A stretch of 64,000 nt of DNA. It comes from Nitratireductor aquimarinus (lineage in GTDB: Bacteria > Pseudomonadota > Alphaproteobacteria > Rhizobiales > Rhizobiaceae). Positions 33,167 to 41,842 of the stretch are shown piece after piece. The stretch lies in assembly GCF_046773475.1 (NCBI RefSeq), contig NZ_CP177239.1, forward strand, positions 1,674,001 to 1,738,000. The letters run 5' to 3'. The notes below the pieces were generated by a model. That model saw only the letters and a list, made by a program, of their open reading frames with translations, did not search any database and had not been told where the DNA came from. A program made the position numbers and the translations under genes. The first letter of the stretch is position 1. Each line of letters opens with the position of its first letter.

Positions 33167-34807
33167 ATGAGATTTGGCACCGAGATCGTATTGGTCGGCC
33201 TGGCTGCTTTTGCAGCTCTGGCCGCTGCGGGTCTGGCGCAGGATTCAGCTTTTCAGGCCCATATGTGGGTTCTGTTCTTTGTCCTGCTGGGATCGGCGAT
33301 CGTGTTGATGCGCAACACCAGCTTTGCGCCCGAGGGCGCGGCATCGATACCGCTCAAGGCCGACACCGACGGCTATATGGACGGTCCGATACGGTACGGC
33401 GTCATCGCAACGACATTCTGGGGCGTTGTCGGCTTTCTGGTTGGCGTCATCGTGGCGCTCCAGCTTGCCTACCCGGATTTGAACATCGAACCGTGGTTCA
33501 ACTTCGGCCGCACCCGGCCGCTGCACACCTCGGCCGTTATCTTCGCCTTCGGCGGCAACGCGCTGATCGCCACCTCGTTCTACGTGGTGCAGCGCACGAG
33601 CCGGGCGCGCCTGTTTGGCGGCAACCTGGCCTGGTTCGTGTTCTGGGGCTATCAGCTCTTCATCGTCATGGCGGCAACCGGCTATCTTCTGGGCATCACC
33701 CAGAGCCGTGAATACGCCGAGCCGGAATGGTATGTGGACCTGTTCCTCACCATTGTCTGGGTGGCGTATTTCATCGTCTTCTTCGGCACGATCATGAGGC
33801 GCAAGGAGCCACATATCTATGTGGCCAACTGGTTCTACCTGTCCTTCATCGTGACCATCGCGATGCTGCACATCGTGAACAACCTTGCTGTTCCCGTTTC
33901 GCCCTTCGGTTCCAAGAGCTACTCGCTCTTTGCCGGCGTTCAGGACGCACTGACCCAGTGGTGGTACGGCCACAACGCGGTGGGCTTCTTCCTGACCGCC
34001 GGCTTCCTCGGCATGATGTATTACTTCATTCCGAAGCAGGCCGACCGTCCGGTTTACTCCTACCGTCTGTCGATCATTCACTTCTGGGCGCTGATCTTCC
34101 TGTACATCTGGGCCGGTCCGCACCACCTGCACTACACCGCCCTGCCCGACTGGGCGCAGACGCTGGGCATGGTCTTCTCGATCATGCTGTGGATGCCGTC
34201 CTGGGGTGGCATGATCAACGGTCTGATGACGCTTTCGGGCGCATGGGACAAGCTGCGCACCGACCCGATCATCCGCATGATGGTTCTGGCCGTTGCCTTC
34301 TACGGCATGTCCACCTTCGAAGGTCCGCTGATGTCCATCAAGGCCGTCAACTCGCTGTCGCACTACACTGACTGGACCATCGGTCACGTGCATTCCGGTG
34401 CGCTCGGCTGGGTCGGCATGATCACCTTCGGCGCACTCTACTATCTGGTTCCGAAGCTGTGGCACCGCGAGCGTCTCTACTCGCTGCGGCTCGTCACCTG
34501 GCACTTCTGGCTCGCCACCCTCGGCATCGTGGTCTATGCGGCCGTGATGTGGGTCTCCGGCATCCAGCAGGGTCTGATGTGGCGCGAGTACGACTCTCAG
34601 GGCTTCCTGGTCTACTCCTTCGCCGAAACCGTGGCTGCAATGCACCCCTACTACGTGCTGCGCGCACTCGGCGGCGTGCTCTTCCTGCTCGGTGGCATCG
34701 TCATGGCCTACAACCTGGCCATGACCATCCTCGGCCACCAGCGCGAGGAAGAGCCGATCGGCGGCACTGTCGTACAGCCCGCAGCCACCATTCAAAACGC
34801 CGGTTAA
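33167..34807 (+). CDS. ccoN: cbb3-type cytochrome c oxidase subunit I
   Basis: Catalytic subunit of the high-affinity cbb3 oxidase, 546 residues with about 12-14 helices. Haem and copper ligands are visible in RPLHTSAVIFAFGGNAL (low-spin haem His), QWWYGHNAVGFFLTAGF (CuB His with the Tyr region), AGPHHLHYTALPDW (CuB His pair) and IGHVHSGALGW (haem His pair). The N-terminus has an extra helix typical of rhizobial CcoN. The ATG at 33167 follows GGGGAA; the frame opening at 33026 extends through the regulatory region and is not used. First gene of ccoNOQP. Confidence 0.97.
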   Translation: MRFGTEIVLVGLAAFAALAAAGLAQDSAFQAHMWVLFFVLLGSAIVLMRNTSFAPEGAASIPLKADTDGYMDGPIRYGVIATTFWGVVGFLVGVIVALQLAYPDLNIEPWFNFGRTRPLHTSAVIFAFGGNALIATSFYVVQRTSRARLFGGNLAWFVFWGYQLFIVMAATGYLLGITQSREYAEPEWYVDLFLTIVWVAYFIVFFGTIMRRKEPHIYVANWFYLSFIVTIAMLHIVNNLAVPVSPFGSKSYSLFAGVQDALTQWWYGHNAVGFFLTAGFLGMMYYFIPKQADRPVYSYRLSIIHFWALIFLYIWAGPHHLHYTALPDWAQTLGMVFSIMLWMPSWGGMINGLMTLSGAWDKLRTDPIIRMMVLAVAFYGMSTFEGPLMSIKAVNSLSHYTDWTIGHVHSGALGWVGMITFGALYYLVPKLWHRERLYSLRLVTWHFWLATLGIVVYAAVMWVSGIQQGLMWREYDSQGFLVYSFAETVAAMHPYYVLRALGGVLFLLGGIVMAYNLAMTILGHQREEEPIGGTVVQPAATIQNAG

Positions 34808-34819
34808 GGAGCCCACACG

Positions 34820-35551
34820 ATGGCATTGCTGGACAAACACAAGATCATCGAAAAGAACGCCACACTGCTCCTGGTGGGATCGTTCCTCGTGGTTACCGTC
34901 GGCGGCATCGTCGAGATCGTGCCTCTCTTCTATCTGGAGAACACGATCGAGAAGGTGGAGGGCATGCGCCCTTACTCGCCGCTGGAGCTGGCCGGACGCA
35001 ACATCTATGTCCGTGAAGGGTGCTACACCTGTCACAGCCAGATGATCCGTCCGTTCCGCGACGAGGTGGAGCGTTACGGCCATTACAGCCTGGCGGCGGA
35101 ATCGATGTACGATCACTCCTTCCAGTGGGGATCGAAGCGCACGGGCCCGGATCTGGCCCGTGTGGGTGGCCGCTACTCCAACGAGTGGCACGTCGACCAT
35201 CTGATCGAGCCGCGCTCCGTGGTGCCGGAATCGATCATGCCGAGCTACGCCTTCCTCAAGGACACCCCGCTCGAGATCAACGATTTCTCGACCGAGCTCA
35301 TCGCCAATCAGCGCGTGGGTGTGCCCTACACGGAAGAAATGGTGCTCAACGCCAATGCGGACATTCGCGCCCAGGCTGATCCGAATGCGGATACGTCCGG
35401 GCTCGAAGAACGCTATCCCAAGGCCGTTCTGGGTGATTTCGACGGAAACCCCAACGCGCTGACGGAGATGGACGCGCTGATCGCCTATCTGCAGATGCTC
35501 GGCACGCTGGTTGATTTCTCGACCTACGACGAAACGGCCGGATATCGGTGA
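34820..35551 (+). CDS. ccoO: cbb3 oxidase subunit II (mono-haem cytochrome c)
   Basis: A 243-residue membrane-anchored cytochrome c. A single N-terminal helix (about 14-36) precedes the haem motif CYTCH (in REGCYTCHSQMIRPF); the axial Met is probably in the SIMPSYAFL loop. It passes electrons from CcoP to CcoN. It begins 12 bp after the ccoN stop. The length and motif order are typical. Confidence 0.97.
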   Translation: MALLDKHKIIEKNATLLLVGSFLVVTVGGIVEIVPLFYLENTIEKVEGMRPYSPLELAGRNIYVREGCYTCHSQMIRPFRDEVERYGHYSLAAESMYDHSFQWGSKRTGPDLARVGGRYSNEWHVDHLIEPRSVVPESIMPSYAFLKDTPLEINDFSTELIANQRVGVPYTEEMVLNANADIRAQADPNADTSGLEERYPKAVLGDFDGNPNALTEMDALIAYLQMLGTLVDFSTYDETAGYR

Positions 35552-35563
35552 GGAGGATAAATC

Positions 35564-35716
35564 ATGGAAGCCTATACAGCGCTCCGACAGTTCGCAGATA
35601 GCTGGGGCCTACTGGCCATGACCGTCTTCTTCATCGGCGTGGTCATCTTCGCCTTCCGTCCCGGAAGCAAGAAGAGCGCCGAAGAAGCCGCACGCATCCC
35701 GCTTAAGGACGATTGA
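35564..35716 (+). CDS. ccoQ: cbb3 oxidase small subunit CcoQ
   Basis: A 50-residue single-helix protein (MEAYTALRQFADSWGLLAMT, then a hydrophobic stretch to about residue 31, then FRPGSKKSAEEAARIPL and a DD end). This is the standard FixQ/CcoQ pattern. The strong ribosome site AGGAGG precedes the ATG, and its TGA lies 1 bp before the ccoP ATG. It stabilises the oxidase complex. It is too short for many gene finders but clearly real. Confidence 0.95.
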   Translation: MEAYTALRQFADSWGLLAMTVFFIGVVIFAFRPGSKKSAEEAARIPLKDD

Positions 35717-35717
35717 G

Positions 35718-36584
35718 ATGAGTGAGAAGAAAGATATCGACGAGGTTTCCGGCGTCTCGACCACCGGCCATGAGTGGGACGGCATCAAGGAACTCGACAA
35801 CCCCATGCCCCGCTGGTGGGTCTGGACCTTTTACGCCACCATCGTGTGGGCGATCGGCTACACCGTCGCCTACCCGGCATGGCCGCTGGTCAGCTCCGCC
35901 ACCCAGGGCGTTCTGGGCTATTCGAGCCGCAGCGAGTTCTCCACCACCATGGACGTGGTCTCTGCACAGCAGGCCGATCTGCGTCAGGCCATCGCCGACA
36001 AGTCGCTTGAAGAGATTCTCGCCGACGAGACGCTGCGCCGCTTTGCGACCGCAGCAGGCGACGCCGCGTTCAAGGTCAACTGCTCGCAGTGCCATGGCTC
36101 GGGCGCGCAGGGTTCTGCCGGTTATCCGAACCTCAATGACGATGACTGGCTGTGGGGCGGAGACATCGAATCGATTCACCAGACCATCGCGCACGGCGTG
36201 CGCTTTGCTGGCGACGACGACACCCGCTTCGGCGAAATGCCGGCCTTCGGCGACATCCTGAGCGCTGACGAGATCCGTCAGGTGGCCGCCCATGTGGTGT
36301 CCTTCACCGGAACGCCGTCCGACCCGGCGCTGGCCGAGGCCGGTGCACAGGTCTTCGCCGACAACTGCGCTTCCTGCCACGGCGACAATGGCCAGGGCGA
36401 CATCACCTTCGGTGCGCCGAACCTGGCCGATGCGATCTGGCTCTACGGTTCCAGCGAGCGGGAAATCGCCGCGCAGGTGCGTCAGCCGAAGCACGGCGTC
36501 ATGCCAGCCTGGCAGGCCCGCCTTGGCGATCCGACGGTCAAGCAACTGTCCGTCTACGTCTACTCCCTTGGTGGCGGCCAGTAG
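35718..36584 (+). CDS. ccoP: cbb3 oxidase subunit III (di-haem cytochrome c)
   Basis: A 288-residue subunit with one N-terminal transmembrane helix pair region (WVWTFYATIVWAIGYTVAY) and two haem-binding motifs: CSQCH (about residue 120) and CASCH (about 218). The N-terminal segment EWDGIKELDNPMPRWW is a FixP hallmark. It accepts electrons from soluble or membrane cytochromes and delivers them to CcoO. It ends the oxidase operon and is followed by a terminator. Confidence 0.97.
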   Translation: MSEKKDIDEVSGVSTTGHEWDGIKELDNPMPRWWVWTFYATIVWAIGYTVAYPAWPLVSSATQGVLGYSSRSEFSTTMDVVSAQQADLRQAIADKSLEEILADETLRRFATAAGDAAFKVNCSQCHGSGAQGSAGYPNLNDDDWLWGGDIESIHQTIAHGVRFAGDDDTRFGEMPAFGDILSADEIRQVAAHVVSFTGTPSDPALAEAGAQVFADNCASCHGDNGQGDITFGAPNLADAIWLYGSSEREIAAQVRQPKHGVMPAWQARLGDPTVKQLSVYVYSLGGGQ

Positions 36585-36605
36585 CCGCAGCGCCATACGG
36601 AAAGC

Positions 36606-36635
36606 AAAAACCCGGCCATCTGGCCGGGTTTTTTG
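36606..36635 (+). terminator. Intrinsic terminator after ccoNOQP
   Basis: Stem CCCGGCCA/TGGCCGGG with a TC loop is preceded by an A-run and followed by TTTTTT, a textbook Rho-independent terminator 20 bp after the ccoP stop. Confidence 0.9.
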
Positions 36636-36679
36636 TCGCAGCGACGTAACGTCGACTTTCCCTGCGCGCAAAAAGGGCT

Positions 36680-36693
36680 TTGATCGGGATCAA
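36680..36693 (+). promoter_or_regulatory. FixK/Fnr box upstream of ccoG
   Basis: TTGATCGGGATCAA is a perfect FNR/FixK palindrome (TTGAT-N4-ATCAA). Its centre is 67 bp before the ccoG ATG. It would give ccoGHIS its own low-oxygen promoter after the ccoP terminator. Confidence 0.75.
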
Positions 36694-36753
36694 TGCACTG
36701 GTGCACCCTGAGAGACTAGAAATTTCAATACCGAGCAGTCTGCGAGCCGCCGA

Positions 36754-38331
36754 ATGACCCTTGTTACGAACAATGCAGCCAGCAACGACGTCGAACGACT
36801 TGATGCCGAAGCTGTAAACTCCGCCGGCAAGCGGCAATCGCTTTACGCCGCGCGCAAGAAGATTTTCCCCAAGCGCGCCTCCGGGCAGTTCCGGCGGTTC
36901 AAGTGGCTGATCATGCTGGTCACGCTGGGCATCTATTACCTGACGCCCTGGATTCGCTGGGATCGCGGCCCCTACGCACCCGATCAGGCCGTGCTCGTGG
37001 ATCTGGCCAACCGGCGCTTCTACTTCTTCTTCATTGAGATCTGGCCGCAGGAATTCTTCTATGTCGCGGGCTTGCTCGTCATGGCTGGCATCGGGCTCTT
37101 CCTGATCACCTCCACGGTGGGACGCGCATGGTGCGGCTACACCTGCCCGCAGACGGTCTGGGTCGACCTCTTCCTCGTGGTGGAGCGCGCCATTGAGGGC
37201 GACCGCAATGCGCGCATCAAACTTGATGGCGCGCCCATGTCGGTCAACAAGCTCGGCAAGCGCTTTTCCAAGCACCTGATATGGCTTCTGATCGCGGTGG
37301 CGACAGGCGGTGCCTGGGTGTTCTACTTCGCCGACGCCCCTGCTCTGCTCATCGACCTCGTGACCGGTCAGGCGGCCCCCGTCGCCTACATCACCATCGC
37401 CGTTCTGACCGCCACCACCTATGTGTTCGGCGGCCTGATGCGCGAACAGGTCTGCACCTATATGTGCCCGTGGCCGCGCATTCAGGCGGCCATGCTCGAC
37501 GAAAACTCGCTGACCGTCACCTACAATGACTGGCGCGGCGAACCCCGCACCCGCCATGCCAAGAAGGCTGCGGCAGCCGGTCAGACTGTTGGCGACTGCG
37601 TCGACTGTAACGCCTGTGTGGCGGTCTGCCCGATGGGCATCGACATTCGCGACGGCCAGCAGCTCGAGTGCATCACCTGCGCCCTGTGCATCGACGCCTG
37701 TGACGGCGTGATGGACAAGCTCGGTCGCGACCGCGGTCTCATCTCCTATGCGACCCTCTCCGACTACAATGCCAACATGGCGCTCGCCACCGCCGGCGGC
37801 ACCGACGCGATCAACCCCGACCGCGTGCGCAACGAAAACGGTCGCCTGACCGACAAGGTCGCGCATTTCCGCTGGAAGAAGATCTTCCGCCCGCGCACCT
37901 TCGTCTATTTCGGCGCGTGGTCGCTGGTCGGTCTCGCCATGCTCTACGCCCTCCTGACCCGTGACCGGCTGGAAGTGAACGTCCTGCACGACCGCAATCC
38001 GCAATATGTGCTTCTGTCCGACGGCTCCGTGCGCAACGGCTACACGGTCAAGCTCCTGAACATGATCCCGGAACCGCGTGTAATCGTGCTGTCGCTCGAC
38101 GGCCTGCCGGGTGCTACAATGAACGTGGTCGGCCTCGATCAGGCGGAAGGCCGCTCGGCCTCCGTGCCCGTGGAGCCGGATCGCTTGCGTGAAGTGCGCA
38201 TTTTCGTCACCCTGCCTGCGGACCGTCTCGACGAGGCCGGCGAAAGGTTCAGCTTTGTTGTTGAAGACAAGGCCAGCTTCGAGAGCGACGTTTACCGGGC
38301 CAGCTTCAACATTCCGGAGGCCTCACGATGA
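36754..38331 (+). CDS. ccoG: CcoG/FixG cytochrome oxidase accessory protein (cupric reductase)
   Basis: A 525-residue membrane iron-sulfur protein. Five or so helices lie in the first 230 residues and one at about 385-405. CGYTCPQTVW and CTYMCPWPR carry early cysteines. Two [4Fe-4S] motifs follow in CVDCNACVAVCPMG and CITCALCIDACDG. The C-terminal domain after the last helix is an Ig-like periplasmic fold. CcoG is thought to reduce Cu(II) for the CuB site of cbb3 oxidase. It begins the assembly operon and its stop overlaps ccoH by 4 bp. Confidence 0.96.
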   Translation: MTLVTNNAASNDVERLDAEAVNSAGKRQSLYAARKKIFPKRASGQFRRFKWLIMLVTLGIYYLTPWIRWDRGPYAPDQAVLVDLANRRFYFFFIEIWPQEFFYVAGLLVMAGIGLFLITSTVGRAWCGYTCPQTVWVDLFLVVERAIEGDRNARIKLDGAPMSVNKLGKRFSKHLIWLLIAVATGGAWVFYFADAPALLIDLVTGQAAPVAYITIAVLTATTYVFGGLMREQVCTYMCPWPRIQAAMLDENSLTVTYNDWRGEPRTRHAKKAAAAGQTVGDCVDCNACVAVCPMGIDIRDGQQLECITCALCIDACDGVMDKLGRDRGLISYATLSDYNANMALATAGGTDAINPDRVRNENGRLTDKVAHFRWKKIFRPRTFVYFGAWSLVGLAMLYALLTRDRLEVNVLHDRNPQYVLLSDGSVRNGYTVKLLNMIPEPRVIVLSLDGLPGATMNVVGLDQAEGRSASVPVEPDRLREVRIFVTLPADRLDEAGERFSFVVEDKASFESDVYRASFNIPEASR

Positions 38332-38822
38332 GCAGCGCACAAAAGCAGAAAGTCTTCACCGGGTGGCACATGCTCGCCATCATGATCGCTTTCTTCGGCG
38401 TCATCATCGCGGTGAACCTGACCATGGCCTTCTACGCCAATTCGAGCTGGACCGGCCTTATCGTCAAGAACAGCTATGTGGCGAGCCAGACCTTCAACGA
38501 GCGTGCGGCAGAGGGCCGCGCGCAGGCCGCACTCGGCTGGAACGGCGACCTCATCGTTGAGGACGGCGCGATCACCTATCGCCTGACCGATGCCAGCGGC
38601 AGCCTGATCCCGCTCGACGGCGTCAAGCTGATCATGCACCGTCCCGTGACGGCGGACGAAGACACGACGCTCGAGCTTGAGCGCCGCCCCGATGGCGCTT
38701 TCGGCGTCGACCATGGTCCCGGTGACGGCACCTGGGTCGTCAGCATCACCGCCGAAGCCGGTCTCGACCATCCCTATCGCGACGTACGTCGCATCGTCAT
38801 CAAGGACGGAGCACTGAGATGA
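38328..38822 (+). CDS. ccoH: CcoH/FixH cbb3 oxidase assembly protein
   Basis: A 164-residue single-span membrane protein. The helix at about 12-35 is preceded by FTGWHMLAIMIAFFGVIIAVN, the FixH signature, and the periplasmic part holds an Ig-like fold ending in RRIVIKDG. It assists assembly of CcoN into the complex. Both ends overlap neighbours by 4 bp (ATGA), so ccoG-ccoH-ccoI are tightly coupled. Confidence 0.94.
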   Translation: MSSAQKQKVFTGWHMLAIMIAFFGVIIAVNLTMAFYANSSWTGLIVKNSYVASQTFNERAAEGRAQAALGWNGDLIVEDGAITYRLTDASGSLIPLDGVKLIMHRPVTADEDTTLELERRPDGAFGVDHGPGDGTWVVSITAEAGLDHPYRDVRRIVIKDGALR

Positions 38823-41104
38823 GCTGTTGCGCCCCCGGCACCGAAATGGCGCTGGAAGCGGAACAGGCCCGCGATGCCGGGCCGCGTTCGGAAGAAATCC
38901 TTCTCGCCAGCCGCACCGTCGGCGAAGGCGTGAAGCAAACGGATCTTTCCGTGCCCGGCGTCCATTGCGGTGCTTGCATTCAGACAATCGAGAGCGCGCT
39001 CAGCAAGCTTGACGGCGTTGTCGGCGCGCGTGTCAATCTCTCCACCAAGCGCGTCAGCGTGAAGTGGCGCGATGGCGAACTGCCGCCCATCATCGATACG
39101 CTGAACCGGCTGGGCTACGCCGCCCACCTGTTCGACAGCGTCGAATCCGGCAAGGACCCCGTCCTGTCGCAGCTGATCCGCGCCGTGGCTATCTCCGGCT
39201 TTGCCGCCAGCAACATCATGCTTCTGTCCGTGTCGGTCTGGTCCGGCGCGGAAGACAGCACGCGCGATCTCTTTCACTGGCTCTCCGCGCTGATCGCCCT
39301 GCCCGCGCTCGTCTTTGCCGGCGGCATCTTCTACAGCTCCGCCTGGAACGCGCTGCGCCACGGGCGCATGAACATGGATGTGCCCATCGCGCTCGGCGTA
39401 TCGCTTGCCTACGGGCTCAGCATCTATGAGACCATCAACAGCGGCCAGCACGCCTATTTCGACGCCTCGGTCTCGCTCCTCTTCTTCCTTCTGATCGGAC
39501 GCACGCTCGACCACGTGATGCGCGAACGCGCCCGCACCGCCGTGAAGGGGCTTGCCCGCCTTGCTCCACGCGGCGCGCTGGTCGTCGCCGAGGATGGCGG
39601 TCGCGATTATCTTCCGCTGCAGGAAGTCACGCCCGGCATGAAGCTGGTCGTCGCCGCTGGTGAACGCATTCCCGTCGACGGCGTGGTCATGACCGGCGCT
39701 TCGGAGCTGGATTGCTCCATGGCCACCGGCGAAAGCGCGCCCCAGCCGGTCAAGCCCGGCTCGGATGTGCGCGCCGGCATGCTCAACCTCACCCAGCCGC
39801 TGGTGATGGAATCGACCGCCACCGCCGACACCTCCTTCCTTGCCGAAATGATGCGCCTCATGGAGGCGGCCGAAGGTGGCCGCGCGCATTATCGCCGGCT
39901 GGCAGACCGCGCCTCTGCACTGTACTCGCCGGTGGTCCACGCCACCGCCTTCATCACCTTTCTGGGCTGGATGGCGGCCAGCGGCGACTGGCATCGCGCA
40001 ATTACCATCGCCATTGCCGTTCTCATCATCACCTGCCCCTGTGCGCTTGGCCTTGCCGTGCCGATCGTTCAGGTCGTCGCCGCCCGCCGGCTGTTTGAAA
40101 ACGGCATCATGGTGAAGGACGGCGCGGCCATGGAGCGCTTCGCCCAGATCGACACCGCCGTGTTCGACAAGACCGGCACGCTCACGCTCGGCATTCCCGA
40201 ATTGCGCAATCTGGCAGACATCGACCCGCAGGTTCTCGCCATCGCCGCTTCCGTGGCCTCCCACTCGCGCCACCCCTTCTCCCGCGCCATTCTGCGCGCT
40301 GCGGGTTCCGCCCGCGCAACCACCGCCTTCGACAGTGTCGAGGAGGTGCCGGGCCTTGGCATCGAGGCGCGCTCCGGCGGCACCGTCTGGCGGCTTGGCC
40401 GCGCAGGCTGGTCGCTTGGCCGCGAAGATGCGCATGAGAATGACGCCGGCGGCACCGTCCTTTCGCGCAATGGCGAAGAGCTGGCCGCCTTCCGTTTCGA
40501 AGACCGGCTGCGGCCCGACGCGAAGAAGGCCGTCGCCTTCCTCCAGAAGAATGGCGTCAGCATCGAGATCATCTCCGGCGACAGCGAAGAACAGGTCCGC
40601 GACATTGCCGAGAAACTCGGCGTCGAGCGTTTTCAGGCGGGCGTCCTGCCCGGCGAGAAGCTTGACCGGATGCGCGCGCTCGCAGCCGAAGGCCGCAAGG
40701 TTCTGATGGTTGGCGACGGGCTGAACGATGCGCCCGCACTTGCTGCGGCACACGTCTCCATGGCTCCGGCCACGGCAGCCGACATTGGCCGCAACGCCGC
40801 CGATTTCGTGTTTCTGCGCGACAACATGCTGGCCGTGCCGCTCGCCCGCGACGTATCGCGCCGCGCCGGCCGTCTGATCCGTCAGAATTTCGGCCTGGCC
40901 ATCATCTACAACCTGCTGGCCGTTCCGATCGCCGTGCTTGGCTATGTCACGCCACTCGTGGCGGCGGTCGCCATGTCGCTGTCGTCGCTGATCGTCATCG
41001 GCAATGCGCTGCGCCTGCGCACCGACAGGCGTCTGGTCGGACCGGCGGAAGCCAAGGCCCCGACACAGGGCCACAACGCGCCCCTCGCCGAGGCTGCGGC
41101 ATGA
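38819..41104 (+). CDS. ccoI: CcoI/FixI copper-translocating P-type ATPase
   Basis: A P1B-type ATPase of 761 residues. An N-terminal HMA domain has the copper motif CGACIQTIESAL, and eight helices follow. The A domain has TGES, helix 6 has the transport motif CPCALGL, the P domain has DKTGTLT, and GDGLNDAPAL closes the site. A Cys pair near the extreme N-terminus (MSCCAPG) is typical of FixI. It delivers copper to the periplasm for cbb3 assembly rather than for detoxification, as its place in ccoGHIS shows. Confidence 0.96.
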   Translation: MSCCAPGTEMALEAEQARDAGPRSEEILLASRTVGEGVKQTDLSVPGVHCGACIQTIESALSKLDGVVGARVNLSTKRVSVKWRDGELPPIIDTLNRLGYAAHLFDSVESGKDPVLSQLIRAVAISGFAASNIMLLSVSVWSGAEDSTRDLFHWLSALIALPALVFAGGIFYSSAWNALRHGRMNMDVPIALGVSLAYGLSIYETINSGQHAYFDASVSLLFFLLIGRTLDHVMRERARTAVKGLARLAPRGALVVAEDGGRDYLPLQEVTPGMKLVVAAGERIPVDGVVMTGASELDCSMATGESAPQPVKPGSDVRAGMLNLTQPLVMESTATADTSFLAEMMRLMEAAEGGRAHYRRLADRASALYSPVVHATAFITFLGWMAASGDWHRAITIAIAVLIITCPCALGLAVPIVQVVAARRLFENGIMVKDGAAMERFAQIDTAVFDKTGTLTLGIPELRNLADIDPQVLAIAASVASHSRHPFSRAILRAAGSARATTAFDSVEEVPGLGIEARSGGTVWRLGRAGWSLGREDAHENDAGGTVLSRNGEELAAFRFEDRLRPDAKKAVAFLQKNGVSIEIISGDSEEQVRDIAEKLGVERFQAGVLPGEKLDRMRALAAEGRKVLMVGDGLNDAPALAAAHVSMAPATAADIGRNAADFVFLRDNMLAVPLARDVSRRAGRLIRQNFGLAIIYNLLAVPIAVLGYVTPLVAAVAMSLSSLIVIGNALRLRTDRRLVGPAEAKAPTQGHNAPLAEAAA

Positions 41105-41301
41105 CCAATCTCGTCATTCTCATTCCGATTGCCCTCTTCCTTGGCGCAGTCGGCCTTGCCGCCTTCCTCTGGTCGCTCAAGAGCGGCCAGTACGAAGACC
41201 TCGACGGAGCAGCGGAACGCATCCTGTTCGATGATGACGACAGCCCGGACGATCCCCCGAACGACCCGCCGAACAACGCGAAAGACGGGAAGAAACGCTG
41301 A
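41101..41301 (+). CDS. ccoS: CcoS/FixS cbb3 oxidase maturation protein
   Basis: A 66-residue single-helix protein. The helix IPIALFLGAVGLAAFLWSL is followed by the family motif SGQYEDLDGAAERILFDDD. CcoS is required for cofactor insertion into cbb3 oxidase. The tail is unusually rich in Asp, Pro and Asn (SPDDPPNDPPNNAKDGKK). It overlaps ccoI by 4 bp and ends the operon before a terminator. Confidence 0.95.
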   Translation: MTNLVILIPIALFLGAVGLAAFLWSLKSGQYEDLDGAAERILFDDDDSPDDPPNDPPNNAKDGKKR

Positions 41302-41326
41302 TCCCGGCAAGACAGGCAGACACAAA

Positions 41327-41363
41327 AAAACGGCCGCGCTCCCTCAGGAAGCACGGCCGTTTT
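41327..41363 (+). terminator. Terminator after ccoGHIS
   Basis: A 10-bp stem AAAACGGCCG/CGGCCGTTTT with a 17-nt loop is followed by more T residues. It lies 25 bp after the ccoS stop and before the convergent uspA-like gene, so it may serve both strands. Confidence 0.82.
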
Positions 41364-41402
41364 CTTTGAGTTCGATTACCGGCTCGGCAATTGCAAAAAA
41401 CG

Positions 41403-41828
41403 CTAGCGCACCACCAGAACCGAAATGGAGGCATGCCGCACAACGCGCGCGGCATTCGGCCCGATGAGGTAATCCTCCGGGCTTGGGCGCGAAGCCGACA
41501 GCACGATCAGATCCGCCTTCACTTCACCCGCATAGCGCAGGATCTCGCGATAGATCGATCCATGGCCGACAATGTGCCGATGCTTGATTTCGTCGGGCAC
41601 ATATTTCTTCGTGAACTCATGCAGCGCCTCATTGGCGTGCTGGATCGCGTCATGCTCATGCCCCTTGGGAAAGAAACCGCCGACGATGGACATGCCGTAA
41701 TCGGGCACGACCGTCATCACATGCAGGCGGCTACCGAAGGTGCGGGCGTAATCGACCGCTGTTTCCAGCGTGCGCACCTCCCCCTCGGCATGCCCCAGAT
41801 CGATGGAAACGAGAATGTCCTTATACAT
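41403..41828 (-). CDS. Universal stress protein (UspA family)
   Basis: A single-domain Usp of 141 residues. It starts MYKDILVSIDLG, and ends with the ATP-binding type loop G-P-N-A-A-R-V-V-R-H-A-S-I-S-V-L-V-V (G-x2-[A]-x8-[S]). A nucleotide-binding Usp is likely. Such proteins commonly sit directly downstream of TAXI-type TRAP permeases and can bind the permease complex in response to ATP, so a transporter-linked role is plausible. It starts 14 bp after the permease stop. Confidence 0.9.
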   Translation of the reverse strand: MYKDILVSIDLGHAEGEVRTLETAVDYARTFGSRLHVMTVVPDYGMSIVGGFFPKGHEHDAIQHANEALHEFTKKYVPDEIKHRHIVGHGSIYREILRYAGEVKADLIVLSASRPSPEDYLIGPNAARVVRHASISVLVVR

Positions 41829-41842
41829 GGATCCTAATCCTT

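Noticed and set aside
33245..35200. 651-codon open frame on the minus strand
   Set aside because: Antisense to ccoN and ccoO, with His/Asp/Glu-rich, domain-free sequence.
38774..41074. 766-codon open frame on the minus strand
   Set aside because: It lies wholly opposite ccoI and is a by-product of GC-rich codon use; it has His/Gly/Asp-rich composition and no domain, while ccoI is unmistakable.
25400..41301. Symbiotic nitrogen-fixation island
   Set aside because: The fix genes present are the cbb3 oxidase and its oxygen regulators, which are widespread in free-living species; no nif, fixABC or nod gene is seen.
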